A DNA stretch of 16,449 bases from Neisseria shayeganii 871 (GCF_000226875.1 NZ_JH164926.1:871103-887551); one strand, 5' to 3'; shown: positions 6,669 to 13,371, counted from the stretch's first letter. Numbers and translations: made by a program. Notes: generated by a model not told the origin, from the letters alone.

Positions 6669-7100
6669 ATGAAAAAATGGCTTTATTCCCTGCTTTTGGT
6701 ATTGACCCTGAGCAGCTGCGCCACCTTAGACGATGTCATGAACCTCGGACAATACCGCTTCCCCTATCTGCGCCAGCTGGTCGGCCACCACATCAGCGAA
6801 GTAACCGACCGACTGAACGGCATCACCGTGCAAGACGCCCCCGCCCTGATGATCGGCGCCAACAAGCAGTATTACCTGTTCCGCACCCGGGAATATTCGC
6901 ACACCGTCAACACCTACAACGGCTACGGCACCCTGATCAACCAGCAGCACAAGTACAACAGCGGTCACATCATGCTGGTAACCGATTCCAAAGGCTACAT
7001 CACCCGCTACATCGAATCCGGCTACATTCCGGTAGAAGGCAGCGATTTCGACCGCACCATGCGCAGTGCGCTGCGGGATATTTTGGTGTTCGACAAATAA
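6669..7100 (+). CDS. Small lipoprotein of unknown function
   Basis: A protein of 143 residues (145 if the ATG at 6663 is used). AGGAG at 6655-6659 is 9 bp from 6669 but only 3 bp from 6663, so I prefer 6669. The N-terminus MKKWLYSLLLVLTLSSC is a lipoprotein signal with the lipid-modified Cys at residue 17. The mature domain is about 125 residues and rich in tyrosine and histidine (QYYLFRTREYSHTVNTYNGYG, SGHIMLVTDSKGYITRYIESGY), which looks like a small beta-rich periplasmic domain. I do not recognise the family. It is probably transcribed with the Sel1-repeat lipoprotein and ends at the strong terminator at 7146-7178. Confidence 0.75.
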   Translation: MKKWLYSLLLVLTLSSCATLDDVMNLGQYRFPYLRQLVGHHISEVTDRLNGITVQDAPALMIGANKQYYLFRTREYSHTVNTYNGYGTLINQQHKYNSGHIMLVTDSKGYITRYIESGYIPVEGSDFDRTMRSALRDILVFDK

Positions 7101-7145
7101 AACCGGCCGATACGATGCAGGTGGCACACCAGCCGCAGCCAACCC

Positions 7146-7178
7146 AGTACAGCAAGATTTCTCTCTTGCTGTACTTTT
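7146..7178 (+). terminator. Intrinsic terminator after the lipoprotein pair
   Basis: AGTACAGCAAGA (7146-7157) and TCTTGCTGTACT (7164-7175) form a perfect 12-bp stem with a 6-nt loop, followed by TTT. It separates the lipoprotein genes from pilU, which therefore needs its own promoter. None was clearly identified in 7179-7246. Confidence 0.85.
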
Positions 7179-7246
7179 CATCATCCTGCTGCCGGCAAAC
7201 TGCCCGGCGTACGCTTTTCTATCCAAATTCCACGAAAGAAACGTTT

Positions 7247-8410
7247 ATGACCATCCCCGCCTACAACGAAGAGATGAAAAAATTCATCCACAGCCTGCTC
7301 CACCACCTTGTGCAGCGCAAAGGCTCCGACCTCTTCATCACCGCCGGCTTCCCGCCCGCCATGAAGCTGGACGGCAAACTCACCCCGATTACCGACAAGC
7401 CGCTCACCGCCGAGCATACCGCCCTCATCGCCCGCGCCCTGATGGACGACAAACAGGCGCAGGAATTCGACGACACCAAAGAATGCAACTTCGCCATCAG
7501 CCTGGCCGGCGTCTCCCGCTTCCGCATCAACGCCATGGTGCAACGCAGCGCCGTCGCCTTGGTGTGCCGCGTCATCACCAGCGACATCCCCGCCTTCGAA
7601 GGCCTCAACCTGCCGCCGGTGTTAAAAAACGTGGTGACGGAAAAACGCGGCCTGGTGATTTTTGTCGGCGGCACCGGCTCCGGCAAATCCACCTCGCTGG
7701 CCGCCCTCATCGACTACCGCAACCGCCACAGCCACGGCCACATCATCACCATCGAAGACCCCATCGAATTCGTGCATCCGCACAAAAACTGCATCATCAC
7801 ACAACGCGAAGTGGGCGTGGACACCGACAACTGGTTTGCCGCCCTCAAAAACACCCTGCGCCAGGCGCCCGACGTCATCCTGATCGGCGAAATCCGCGAC
7901 CGCGAAACCATGGATTACGCCTTGGCCTTCGCCGAAACCGGCCATTTGTGCATGGCCACCCTGCATGCCAACAGCGCCAACCAGGCGCTCGACCGCATCA
8001 TCAACTTCTTCCCCGAAGAGCGCCGCACCCAGCTCTTAAACGACCTTTCCCTCAATCTGAAAGGCTTTATTTCCCAGCGTCTGGTGCCGAAAAAAGACGG
8101 CAAAGGTCGCGTGGCCGCGGTGGAAGTGCTGCTCAACTCCCCGCTGATTGCCGAACTCATCCTCAGCGGCGACATCCACGCCGTCAAAGAAATCATGGCC
8201 CGCTCGCGCGACATCGGCATGCAAACCTTCGACCAATCCCTGTTCGAGCTTTACGAAGCCGGTCTCATTTCCTACGACGACGCCTTGAAAAACGCCGACT
8301 CCGTCAACGATTTACGCCTGAACATCCAGCTCAACAGCAAACAAAGCGGCGGCAGCGCCGCCAATCTCGATGCCCTCTCCATTGTAGAAGACGAGCCGGA
8401 AGAGCTTTAA
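7247..8410 (+). CDS. pilU: Type IV pilus retraction-type ATPase PilU
   Basis: A 387-residue PilT/VirB11-family hexameric ATPase. The N-terminal PAS-like domain includes KGSDLFITAGFPPAMKLDGK (25-44). The motor domain has Walker A GGTGSGKST (141-149), the Asp box TIEDPIEFVH (168-177), Walker B VILIGEIRDRE (210-220, Glu215), and the His box TGHLCMATLHAN (231-242). The phrases KECNFAIS, REVGVDTDNWFAALKNTLRQAPD and AVEVLLNSPLIAEL are those of PilU rather than PilT. PilU acts with PilT at the inner-membrane base of the pilus to power retraction, supporting twitching motility and DNA uptake, and so linking functionally to the many DUS here. pilT itself is not adjacent. Upstream are a lipoprotein and a terminator. 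The ATG at 7247 gives the usual N-terminus. The ribosome binding site (GAAAG) is weak. Confidence 0.93.
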   Translation: MTIPAYNEEMKKFIHSLLHHLVQRKGSDLFITAGFPPAMKLDGKLTPITDKPLTAEHTALIARALMDDKQAQEFDDTKECNFAISLAGVSRFRINAMVQRSAVALVCRVITSDIPAFEGLNLPPVLKNVVTEKRGLVIFVGGTGSGKSTSLAALIDYRNRHSHGHIITIEDPIEFVHPHKNCIITQREVGVDTDNWFAALKNTLRQAPDVILIGEIRDRETMDYALAFAETGHLCMATLHANSANQALDRIINFFPEERRTQLLNDLSLNLKGFISQRLVPKKDGKGRVAAVEVLLNSPLIAELILSGDIHAVKEIMARSRDIGMQTFDQSLFELYEAGLISYDDALKNADSVNDLRLNIQLNSKQSGGSAANLDALSIVEDEPEEL

Positions 8411-8416
8411 GCAATT

Positions 8417-8457
8417 TAGGCTACCTGAAACCCACGACCTATTTTTCAGGTAGCCTA
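8417..8457 (+). terminator. DUS pair hairpin after pilU
   Basis: A forward DUS (8418-8429) and a reverse DUS (8445-8456) form a 14-bp perfect stem (8417-8430 / 8444-8457) with a 13-nt loop, 7 bp after the pilU stop. In Neisseriaceae such pairs often act as terminators. The flank after the stem is not T-rich, so efficiency is uncertain. Confidence 0.65.
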
Positions 8458-8467
8458 ACCGACCCAC

Positions 8468-8479
8468 AGGCTACCTGAA
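8468..8479 (+). repeat. DNA uptake sequence
   Basis: A third perfect AGGCTACCTGAA, 11 bp after the preceding pair and 19 bp before the next start codon. This makes a cluster of three within 62 bp. Confidence 0.9.
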
Positions 8480-8498
8480 ACCCGCCGGAGACCCCGCG

Positions 8499-9365
8499 AT
8501 GAAACCCAAAGCCTTTCTCAAACAAGCCGCCTCCGTTTTGCGCCGCCTCGACCAAATCCTGCCGCCGGAAAACCGCGAGCCCGATTGGCAGGCCCTCGCC
8601 TTCCGCTGGCAGCGCTACGGCAACGGCGGCCTGCTCACCGCCCTGCCCCGTCCGCACACCTTCCCCCTCAAACGGCTCAGCGCCATCGATGCGCAAATGC
8701 AGCGTCTGGTGCGCAATACCGAGCAGTTCCTCGACAGCCGGCCGGCCAACAACGCCCTGCTCACCGGCTCGCGCGGCACCGGCAAATCCTCCCTCATCAA
8801 AGCCCTGCTTCACGAATACGCCGGCCGCGGCCTGCGCCTGATCGAAGTGGACAAGCACGACCTCGCCACCCTGCCCGCCCTGCTCGCCCTGCTGGAAAAA
8901 CGCCCCGAGAAATTCATCGTCTTCTGCGACGACCTCTCCTTCGAAGACGGCGAAGACGGTTACAAAGCCCTCAAAACCGCGCTCGACGGCGGCCTCTCCT
9001 GCCGCGCAGACAACGTCTTGGTCTATGCCACTTCCAACCGCCGCCACCTGATGCCCGAATACATGGCCGACAACACCGCCTACACCGGCGAGCGCGGCGA
9101 AGTGCACCCCAAAGAAGCCGTAGAAGAAAAAGTCTCCCTCTCCGACCGCTTCGGTCTGTGGCTCAGCTTCTACCCCTTCGACCAAAACGACTACCTTGCC
9201 GCCGTGGCCAACTGGCTCGAAGCCGAAGGCATCGTGTTCGATGACACCGCCCGCCAAGCCGCCCTCAATTGGTCTTTGGTGCGCGGCAACCGCTCAGGCC
9301 GCACCGCCTGGCAGTTTGTCTGCGATTGGGCCGGCCGCAAACCGCACGAACGCATAGCCGACTAA
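8499..9365 (+). CDS. DUF815-type AAA+ ATPase
   Basis: A 288-residue P-loop ATPase of the DUF815 family. Walker A is GSRGTGKSS (90-98), Walker B is KFIVFCDDLSFE (138-149) with the Asp-Asp pair, and the sensor-1 region is VLVYATSNRRHLMPEYM (173-189). The phrase EEKVSLSDRFGLWLSFYPF and a C-terminal helical lid with Arg-rich SLVRGNRSGRTAWQF follow. These are all hallmarks of the group. Such proteins are widespread and predicted to be cytoplasmic, but their substrate is not established to my knowledge. The start is supported by GGAG (8487-8490) 8 bp upstream. It follows pilU in the same direction, separated by a DUS cluster, so a common operon is doubtful. Confidence 0.85.
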   Translation: MKPKAFLKQAASVLRRLDQILPPENREPDWQALAFRWQRYGNGGLLTALPRPHTFPLKRLSAIDAQMQRLVRNTEQFLDSRPANNALLTGSRGTGKSSLIKALLHEYAGRGLRLIEVDKHDLATLPALLALLEKRPEKFIVFCDDLSFEDGEDGYKALKTALDGGLSCRADNVLVYATSNRRHLMPEYMADNTAYTGERGEVHPKEAVEEKVSLSDRFGLWLSFYPFDQNDYLAAVANWLEAEGIVFDDTARQAALNWSLVRGNRSGRTAWQFVCDWAGRKPHERIAD

Positions 9366-9378
9366 ACCGCCGCACCGT

Positions 9379-9390
9379 AGACTACCTGAA
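9379..9390 (+). repeat. Imperfect DNA uptake sequence
   Basis: AGACTACCTGAA differs from the DUS at one position (G to A at position 3). It lies in the 79-bp gap between the DUF815 gene and the flavoprotein gene. Confidence 0.6.
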
Positions 9391-9444
9391 AGCCCCGTTG
9401 CGCCCGCTTAAAGCAGACACCCCCGCACACAGCAGGAACCCCTT

Positions 9445-10491
9445 ATGCACACCCTACTCGCCGCCCTGCGCCACCCCATCATCCAAGCCCCGATGGCCGG
9501 CGTACAAAATGCCGAACTCACCATTGCCGCCTGCCGGGCCGGCATCATGGGTTCCCTGCCCGCCGCCATGCTCACGCCCGAACAGCTGCAAACCGAGCTG
9601 GGCAGCATCCGCTCGGCCGTCGGCCAAGCCGTTTACAACGTCAACTTCTTCGCCCACCGTCCCGCCGCCCCCTCTGCCGAACAGCATCATGCCTGGCTGG
9701 CCCTGCTGAAACCCTATTTCGACGCCTTCGGTCTCAGTGCGGACAATCTGCCGGCCGGCAACGGCCGCCGCCCGTTTGACGAAGCCGCCTTCCAAATCAT
9801 CGAAGCCTTCCGCCCGCCGGTGGTCAGCTTCCATTTCGGCCTGCCCGAACCGAAGCTACTCGCCGCCGTCAAAGCCACCGGCGCCAAAATCCTCTCCAGC
9901 GCCACCACCGTTGCCGAAGCCCGCTGGCTAGCCGCACACGGCGCCGACGCCGTCATCGCCCAAGGCTGGGAAGCCGGCGGCCACCGCGGCATGTTCCTGC
10001 AACGCGACATCCACAGCCAAAGCGGCACCTTCTCCCTGCTGCCCAATATCCGCCGCGCCATCGATTTGCCCGTTATCGCCGCCGGCGGCATCAGCGATGC
10101 CGACACCGTCCGCGCCGCCTTCGCCTTGGGCGCCCACGCCGTCCAAGCCGGCACCGCCTTCCTCTTGGCAGACGAAGCCGCCACCTCGCCCGCCCACCGC
10201 CAGGCCCTGATCAGCCGTGCCGGCACCGACGCCACCGTGGTCACCAACCTCATCAGCGGCGGTTTCGCCCGCGGCCTGCCCAACCGCCTCACCCGCGAAC
10301 TCGGCCCCATCCACCCGGCCGCCCTGCCCTTCCCACTGGCCGGCACTGCCTCCGCCTTCCTAAAAAACGCAGCCGAACAGCAAGGCAGCACAGAGTTCTC
10401 CGCATTCTGGTGCGGCCAAAATGCCGCGCTGGCAGAAACAGGTAGTACCGCCGACATCGTCGCCCGCCTGGCCGCCGGTTTGGCTACCTGA
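9445..10491 (+). CDS. Nitronate monooxygenase-like FMN oxidoreductase
   Basis: A 348-residue TIM-barrel flavoprotein of the nitronate monooxygenase (formerly 2-nitropropane dioxygenase) family. Family signatures are HPIIQAPMAGV (10-20), the NVNFF strand (65-69), VSFHFGLP (127-134), GAKILSSATTVAEA (146-159), the catalytic-His loop AQGWEAGGHRG with His180, and the phosphate-binding strands PVIAAGGISD and GAHAVQAGTAFL. Members oxidise alkyl nitronates such as propionate 3-nitronate using FMN and oxygen, giving protection against these poisons. Some relatives are NAD(P)H:quinone reductases or enoyl reductases, so the substrate is inferred. AGGAA (9433-9437) supports the start. The TGA stop at 10489-10491 is itself part of a one-mismatch DUS. 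Confidence 0.87.
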   Translation: MHTLLAALRHPIIQAPMAGVQNAELTIAACRAGIMGSLPAAMLTPEQLQTELGSIRSAVGQAVYNVNFFAHRPAAPSAEQHHAWLALLKPYFDAFGLSADNLPAGNGRRPFDEAAFQIIEAFRPPVVSFHFGLPEPKLLAAVKATGAKILSSATTVAEARWLAAHGADAVIAQGWEAGGHRGMFLQRDIHSQSGTFSLLPNIRRAIDLPVIAAGGISDADTVRAAFALGAHAVQAGTAFLLADEAATSPAHRQALISRAGTDATVVTNLISGGFARGLPNRLTRELGPIHPAALPFPLAGTASAFLKNAAEQQGSTEFSAFWCGQNAALAETGSTADIVARLAAGLAT

Positions 10492-10492
10492 A
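10481..10492 (+). repeat. Imperfect DUS containing a stop codon
   Basis: TGGCTACCTGAA matches the DUS at 11 of 12 positions and supplies the last codons (GCT ACC) and the TGA of the flavoprotein gene. Confidence 0.65.
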
Positions 10493-10511
10493 AACAAGCC
10501 GCTGCTTTTTC

Positions 10512-10541
10512 TTGACAAATCGGCCGCACTCCGCAGATAAT
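10512..10541 (+). promoter_or_regulatory. Sigma70-type promoter of rpsU
   Basis: A perfect TTGACA (10512-10517) is followed after 18 bp by GATAAT (10536-10541). It is the best promoter match in the window, fitting a highly expressed ribosomal gene. Transcription should begin near 10548, leaving a leader of about 210 nt before rpsU. Confidence 0.75.
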
Positions 10542-10547
10542 TTCGCC

Positions 10548-10756
10548 CTTTCGCACAGGCGGCCGAATCAGGCCGCCGCACCACGATTTTTCAGCCCTGC
10601 CCAAATAGCACGGCTCCGGTTAGGAGGTGATGTTCCTCAAGGCGCAGCGTACCGCCGGGCAAACCGCCCACCCGTACCTACCCATCCAATATTTTCGGCC
10701 GCCGCCCGTACCCAACCGCGCCGGCCTGTCAACCCATTTTATTTAAGGAAAACAAA
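10548..10756 (+). promoter_or_regulatory. Long structured 5' leader of rpsU
   Basis: The leader begins with a GC hairpin, GGCGGCC (10558-10564) with GGCCGCC (10571-10577). At 10622-10631 it carries AGGAGGTGAT, a 10-base perfect complement of the conserved 16S rRNA 3' end, far from the rpsU start. GAGG within it can pair with CCTC at 10635-10638. A small frame of 38 codons runs from the ATG at 10630 to the TAA at 10744-10746, which lies in the rpsU ribosome binding site (AAGGA, 10745-10749). The 3' half is C-rich and G-poor. Regulation by ribosomes or bS21 is an inference. Confidence 0.5.
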
Positions 10757-10969
10757 ATGCCTTCTATCCGTGTAAAAGAAAACGAACCTTTTGAAGTTGC
10801 CATGCGCCGTTTCAAACGCGCCATCGAAAAAACCGGTCTGCTGACCGAACTGCGCGCCCGCGAAGCCTACGAAAAACCGACCACCGAGCGTAAACGCAAA
10901 AAAGCAGCCGCCGTCAAACGCCTGCAAAAACGCCTGCGCAGCCAACAACTCCCCCCGAAAATGTACTGA
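10757..10969 (+). CDS. rpsU: 30S ribosomal protein bS21
   Basis: A 70-residue, strongly basic protein matching bS21: MPSIRVKENEPFEVAMRRFKR, then EKTGLLTELRAREAYEKPT and a Lys/Arg-rich tail with a C-terminal Tyr. bS21 sits on the 30S platform near the anti-Shine-Dalgarno end of 16S rRNA and helps initiation. AAGGA lies 7 bp ahead of the ATG. Unlike in E. coli, the gene is not followed by dnaG and rpoD. It has its own promoter and terminator and is monocistronic here. Confidence 0.97.
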   Translation: MPSIRVKENEPFEVAMRRFKRAIEKTGLLTELRAREAYEKPTTERKRKKAAAVKRLQKRLRSQQLPPKMY

Positions 10970-10993
10970 TCGGCTGCCTGCCGTTCAGAAAAT

Positions 10994-11019
10994 AAAAACA
11001 CCGCCCAGGCGGTGTTTTT
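10994..11019 (+). terminator. Intrinsic terminator of rpsU
   Basis: The stem AAAAACACCGC/GCGGTGTTTTT with a CCAG loop and a T-run (TTTTTT at 11015-11020) is a textbook rho-independent terminator 25 bp after the rpsU stop. The A-run on the other side would let it also work leftward for CRISPR array transcripts. Confidence 0.9.
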
Positions 11020-11082
11020 TGTGGCAATTCTACTATTCAAGCCAACAGTAGCTAACGGGGTCTACCATGAAAAACATAGCGA

Positions 11083-11910
11083 TACTGTTGTTCCAGCCGC
11101 CCGTGGGCGACTGACCTGCAACAGGCCGACAAGCTGCACGCCGCCTTGGTTTCAACACACAGCCGCCCGTGGGCGGCTGACCCGTTTATACCGAACAGGG
11201 CTGGATGTATCGGGGTTTCAACACACAGCCGCCCGTGGGCGGCTGATTGATACTGTTTCGTTATTGAGGGGCGCAATGATGAGTTTCAACACACAGCCGC
11301 CCGTGGGCGGCTGAGGCCGGTATCGACCGACAAGATGAGGAGGGCCATGTTTCAACACACAGCCGCCCGTGGGCGGCTGAGAGCGGCTCTGCGCGTCCAA
11401 TTGCTCCAACTGGCGTTTCAACACACAGCCGCCCGTGGGCGGCTGACCAAGGCATTTTCGATGCGCTGGCAGGCAATATCGTTTCAACACACAGCCGCCC
11501 GTGGGCGGCTGATGTTTGAGTTTTACCGTTATGTGGAGGATTGAATGTTTCAACACACAGCCGCCCGTGGGCGGCTGATTTGATGTAACCACTATGTAAA
11601 TAGACAGACTCCGGGTTTCAACACACAGCCGCCCGTGGGCGGCTGATGATTTGTCAGCGCCTGGCGGTTGTAGGTTTTATGTTTCAACACACAGCCGCCC
11701 GTGGGCGGCTGACGCATGAAGCAGCCGTTACCGCTATTAACGGCATGTTTCAACACACAGCCGCCCGTGGGCGGCTGACCTGCAAAATATCAGTGCCGAA
11801 GATGCCATAGCAGTTTCAACACACAGCCGCCCGTGGGCGGCTGAGATTTTCACGAATGGTCCGCTTATGCCATTCGTTGTTTCAACACACAGCCGCCCGT
11901 GGGCGGCTGA
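11083..11910 (-). CRISPR. CRISPR array, type I-C-like repeat, 12 full repeats plus one degenerate
   Basis: Identical 32-bp repeats start at 11149, 11215, 11283, 11349, 11415, 11481, 11547, 11615, 11681, 11747, 11813 and 11879. On the plus strand each begins GTTTCAACACA and ends GGGCGGCTGA, and CAGCCGCCC/GGGCGGCTG forms a 9-bp dyad. The 12 spacers are all different: ten of 34 bp and two of 36 bp (11247-11282 and 11579-11614). On the minus strand the repeat begins TCAGCCGCCC and ends TGTGTTGAAAC, the form typical of type I-C crRNA handles, so transcription should run leftward from a leader at the right. The unit at 11083-11114 keeps 20 of the last 21 repeat bases, while its first 11 or so have diverged. 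This is the expected decay of the leader-distal repeat and supports the orientation. No cas gene is present between rpsU and the gene at 12154, so effectors must be encoded elsewhere, if at all. Confidence 0.96.
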
Positions 11911-12129
11911 AGCCCTGTCGGAAAGCCTTGCCAATCCAGGCAAAAACCGCCTGTTTTCGCTAAAAACCTCCTAATGGGCACAAAGCGGATGATAGCACCA
12001 TCCGCTTTCTATCCAATTATCTGAATAGTTAAAGAAATCAATCTTCGCCAACCTGCCGGGAAAATCATGAGCACCACACTTTAGCGATTGGCCGGCTATC
12101 GGCTGCCGCCGTCCCCGCCACTCTGCCGC
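11911..12129 (-). promoter_or_regulatory. Probable CRISPR leader region
   Basis: About 220 bp between the last repeat and the convergent-side DUS contain no credible gene. The part next to the array is moderately AT-rich on the minus strand, with TTTTTAGCGAAAACAGG and GGTTTTTGCC runs, as leaders often are. A GATAAT-like -10 lies at 12021-12016, but no matching -35 is seen. The hairpin at 11982-12008 lies in the middle. Leader identity is inferred from the array's orientation. Confidence 0.55.
11982..12008. repeat. 10-bp hairpin in the CRISPR leader
   Basis: AAAGCGGATG (11982-11991) and CATCCGCTTT (11999-12008) form a perfect stem with a 7-nt loop. No T-run follows on the minus strand, and on the plus strand only CTAT follows. 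It might be a terminator, a protein site for adaptation (IHF-independent leaders need other cues), or a remnant. Confidence 0.6.
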
Positions 12130-12141
12130 AGGCTACCTGAA
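12130..12141 (+). repeat. DNA uptake sequence
   Basis: A perfect AGGCTACCTGAA, 12 bp beyond the stop of the minus-strand gene at 12154. It is unpaired and marks the return of core-like sequence after the CRISPR array. Confidence 0.9.
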
Positions 12142-12153
12142 AGCCGGCAACAA

Positions 12154-13239
12154 TCAATGCGCCTGTGCGAACAGCGGGTTGTATCCCGGCAGCGCCAAAG
12201 CCTGGCCGTAATCGGGCAAGGCGGTGCCTTCAGGTAGCGTGTCGTGCAGGAGGCGGATGTGTTCCACCCGGCACTCGGCCATCAGGTCGAGAAAGTTTTG
12301 CACCACGGTGTCCACATAATCGGTGGGCGAAAGCTGCCAGTGGAACACTTGCGGCACCAAGCCGTAGGCGCTTTCTGCGGCGTTGAAACCGAAGGCAATG
12401 CGGCCGCCGGCTTCGGCTGCGGCCACCACGCCCACGCGGGGGCTTTGCAGGCGGATGGCGCGGATGGCGTTGGCGGCAAACACATCCAGCGCCATTCTTT
12501 GCCGCATGTGGCTGCCTTCGCTGATGGCCGACAGCGGCGTGGCCGGGTTGAGCGGATTGGTAAACAGGGTCAGCTCGGGCGAGGCGAAATGCTGCTGCCA
12601 ATACTGCATCATCGGCAAGGCCGCATCGCCCCAAGCCGGATATTCCTGCAGTGCGCCGTAGCCCAATACATAAACAATGTGCACGCTCTGCCCTGCCGGC
12701 ACCTGCAGCACGGGTGGCGCAAACGATGCGGCCAGCTGCTCTGCGGCGGCGCGGTTTTGCTTGCCGGCAAACCATCGGGCAATGTTCACCGCCGCCATCT
12801 GCTCGGCCGCCACCACCTGCGGCAACCATTCCAGTTCGGCCAATGCCTGCGTTTGCGGGAAAGCAGCCAGCTGCGCGCGCCAGCCGGCAACGTCTATCTC
12901 GCTGCGCAACACCGCCTCTTCGCGGCTGCCGACCACAATCACCAGCGGCACCGCCACCCAGGCGGTTTCCGTTTCGGTTTTCGGTTTCAACACGCTGTCC
13001 ATCGCCCGCCACAACACGCGGTAGGCCGCCGCATCCGGCGCCATCGATAAGGCCACCGAAAGGCCGAGAAAATGGTTTTGTTGCAGCATTTGATAAATCG
13101 CCGCCTCCAAACTCTCGGCGGCCAGCGTCACTTGCGCTTTGGAAGCATTGGCCGCCACCGCCGTCGCATGCAGCAGCAGTTCGTTTTTCACCGCATCGGT
13201 GGGATAAGGGCGGGTATCGGGCAGGAAACGGGCAGTCAT
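12154..13239 (-). CDS. Conserved-looking protein of unknown function
   Basis: A 361-residue protein I cannot assign to a family. It has no signal peptide or clear membrane helix, so it is probably cytoplasmic. It is rich in alanine, glutamine and aromatic residues. Notable stretches are LVIVVGSREEAVLRSEIDVAG (about 98-118), HIVYVLGYGALQEYPAWGD, ELTLFTNPLNPATPLSAISEGSHMRQRMALDVFAANAIRAI, VGVVAAAEAGGRIAFGFNA, and the C-terminal VEHIRLLHDTLPEGTALP. The alternation of short hydrophobic strands with helices suggests an alpha/beta fold, but no catalytic signature is evident. Codon usage and GC content resemble the flanking core genes. The gene is divergent from gpmI and backs onto the CRISPR leader, but nothing suggests it is a Cas protein. 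The ATG at 13239 has a poor ribosome binding site. Confidence 0.75.
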   Translation of the reverse strand: MTARFLPDTRPYPTDAVKNELLLHATAVAANASKAQVTLAAESLEAAIYQMLQQNHFLGLSVALSMAPDAAAYRVLWRAMDSVLKPKTETETAWVAVPLVIVVGSREEAVLRSEIDVAGWRAQLAAFPQTQALAELEWLPQVVAAEQMAAVNIARWFAGKQNRAAAEQLAASFAPPVLQVPAGQSVHIVYVLGYGALQEYPAWGDAALPMMQYWQQHFASPELTLFTNPLNPATPLSAISEGSHMRQRMALDVFAANAIRAIRLQSPRVGVVAAAEAGGRIAFGFNAAESAYGLVPQVFHWQLSPTDYVDTVVQNFLDLMAECRVEHIRLLHDTLPEGTALPDYGQALALPGYNPLFAQAH

Positions 13240-13371
13240 CGGGCAAAGTCGTCAGAAATCCAAAACGGCCGGATTGTAGCAAACTTCGCCGCCGGCACGT
13301 TAGACCCGTTTGCCCGCCGCCTGCCGATGGCCGATAATCGCTTGATTGACTGCGGCTATCCGCCCCATCCG

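Noticed and set aside
7066..8478. 470-codon Arg/His/Pro-rich frame over pilU
   Set aside because: A frame-shadow of pilU. Its composition is typical of out-of-frame translation of GC-rich DNA.
10512..10775. Frame MTNRPHSADN across the rpsU promoter and leader
   Set aside because: It starts inside the promoter, overlaps rpsU in another frame and has no family features.
11067..11114. Tiny frame MKNIAILLFQPPVGD ending in the degenerate repeat
   Set aside because: It is only 15 codons, half of it repeat sequence, with no ribosome binding site. The signal-like start is probably chance.
11012..11592. Frames with repeated FQHTAARGRL or SAAHGRLCVET segments
   Set aside because: These are translations of the CRISPR repeats, kept open by the 66-bp period.
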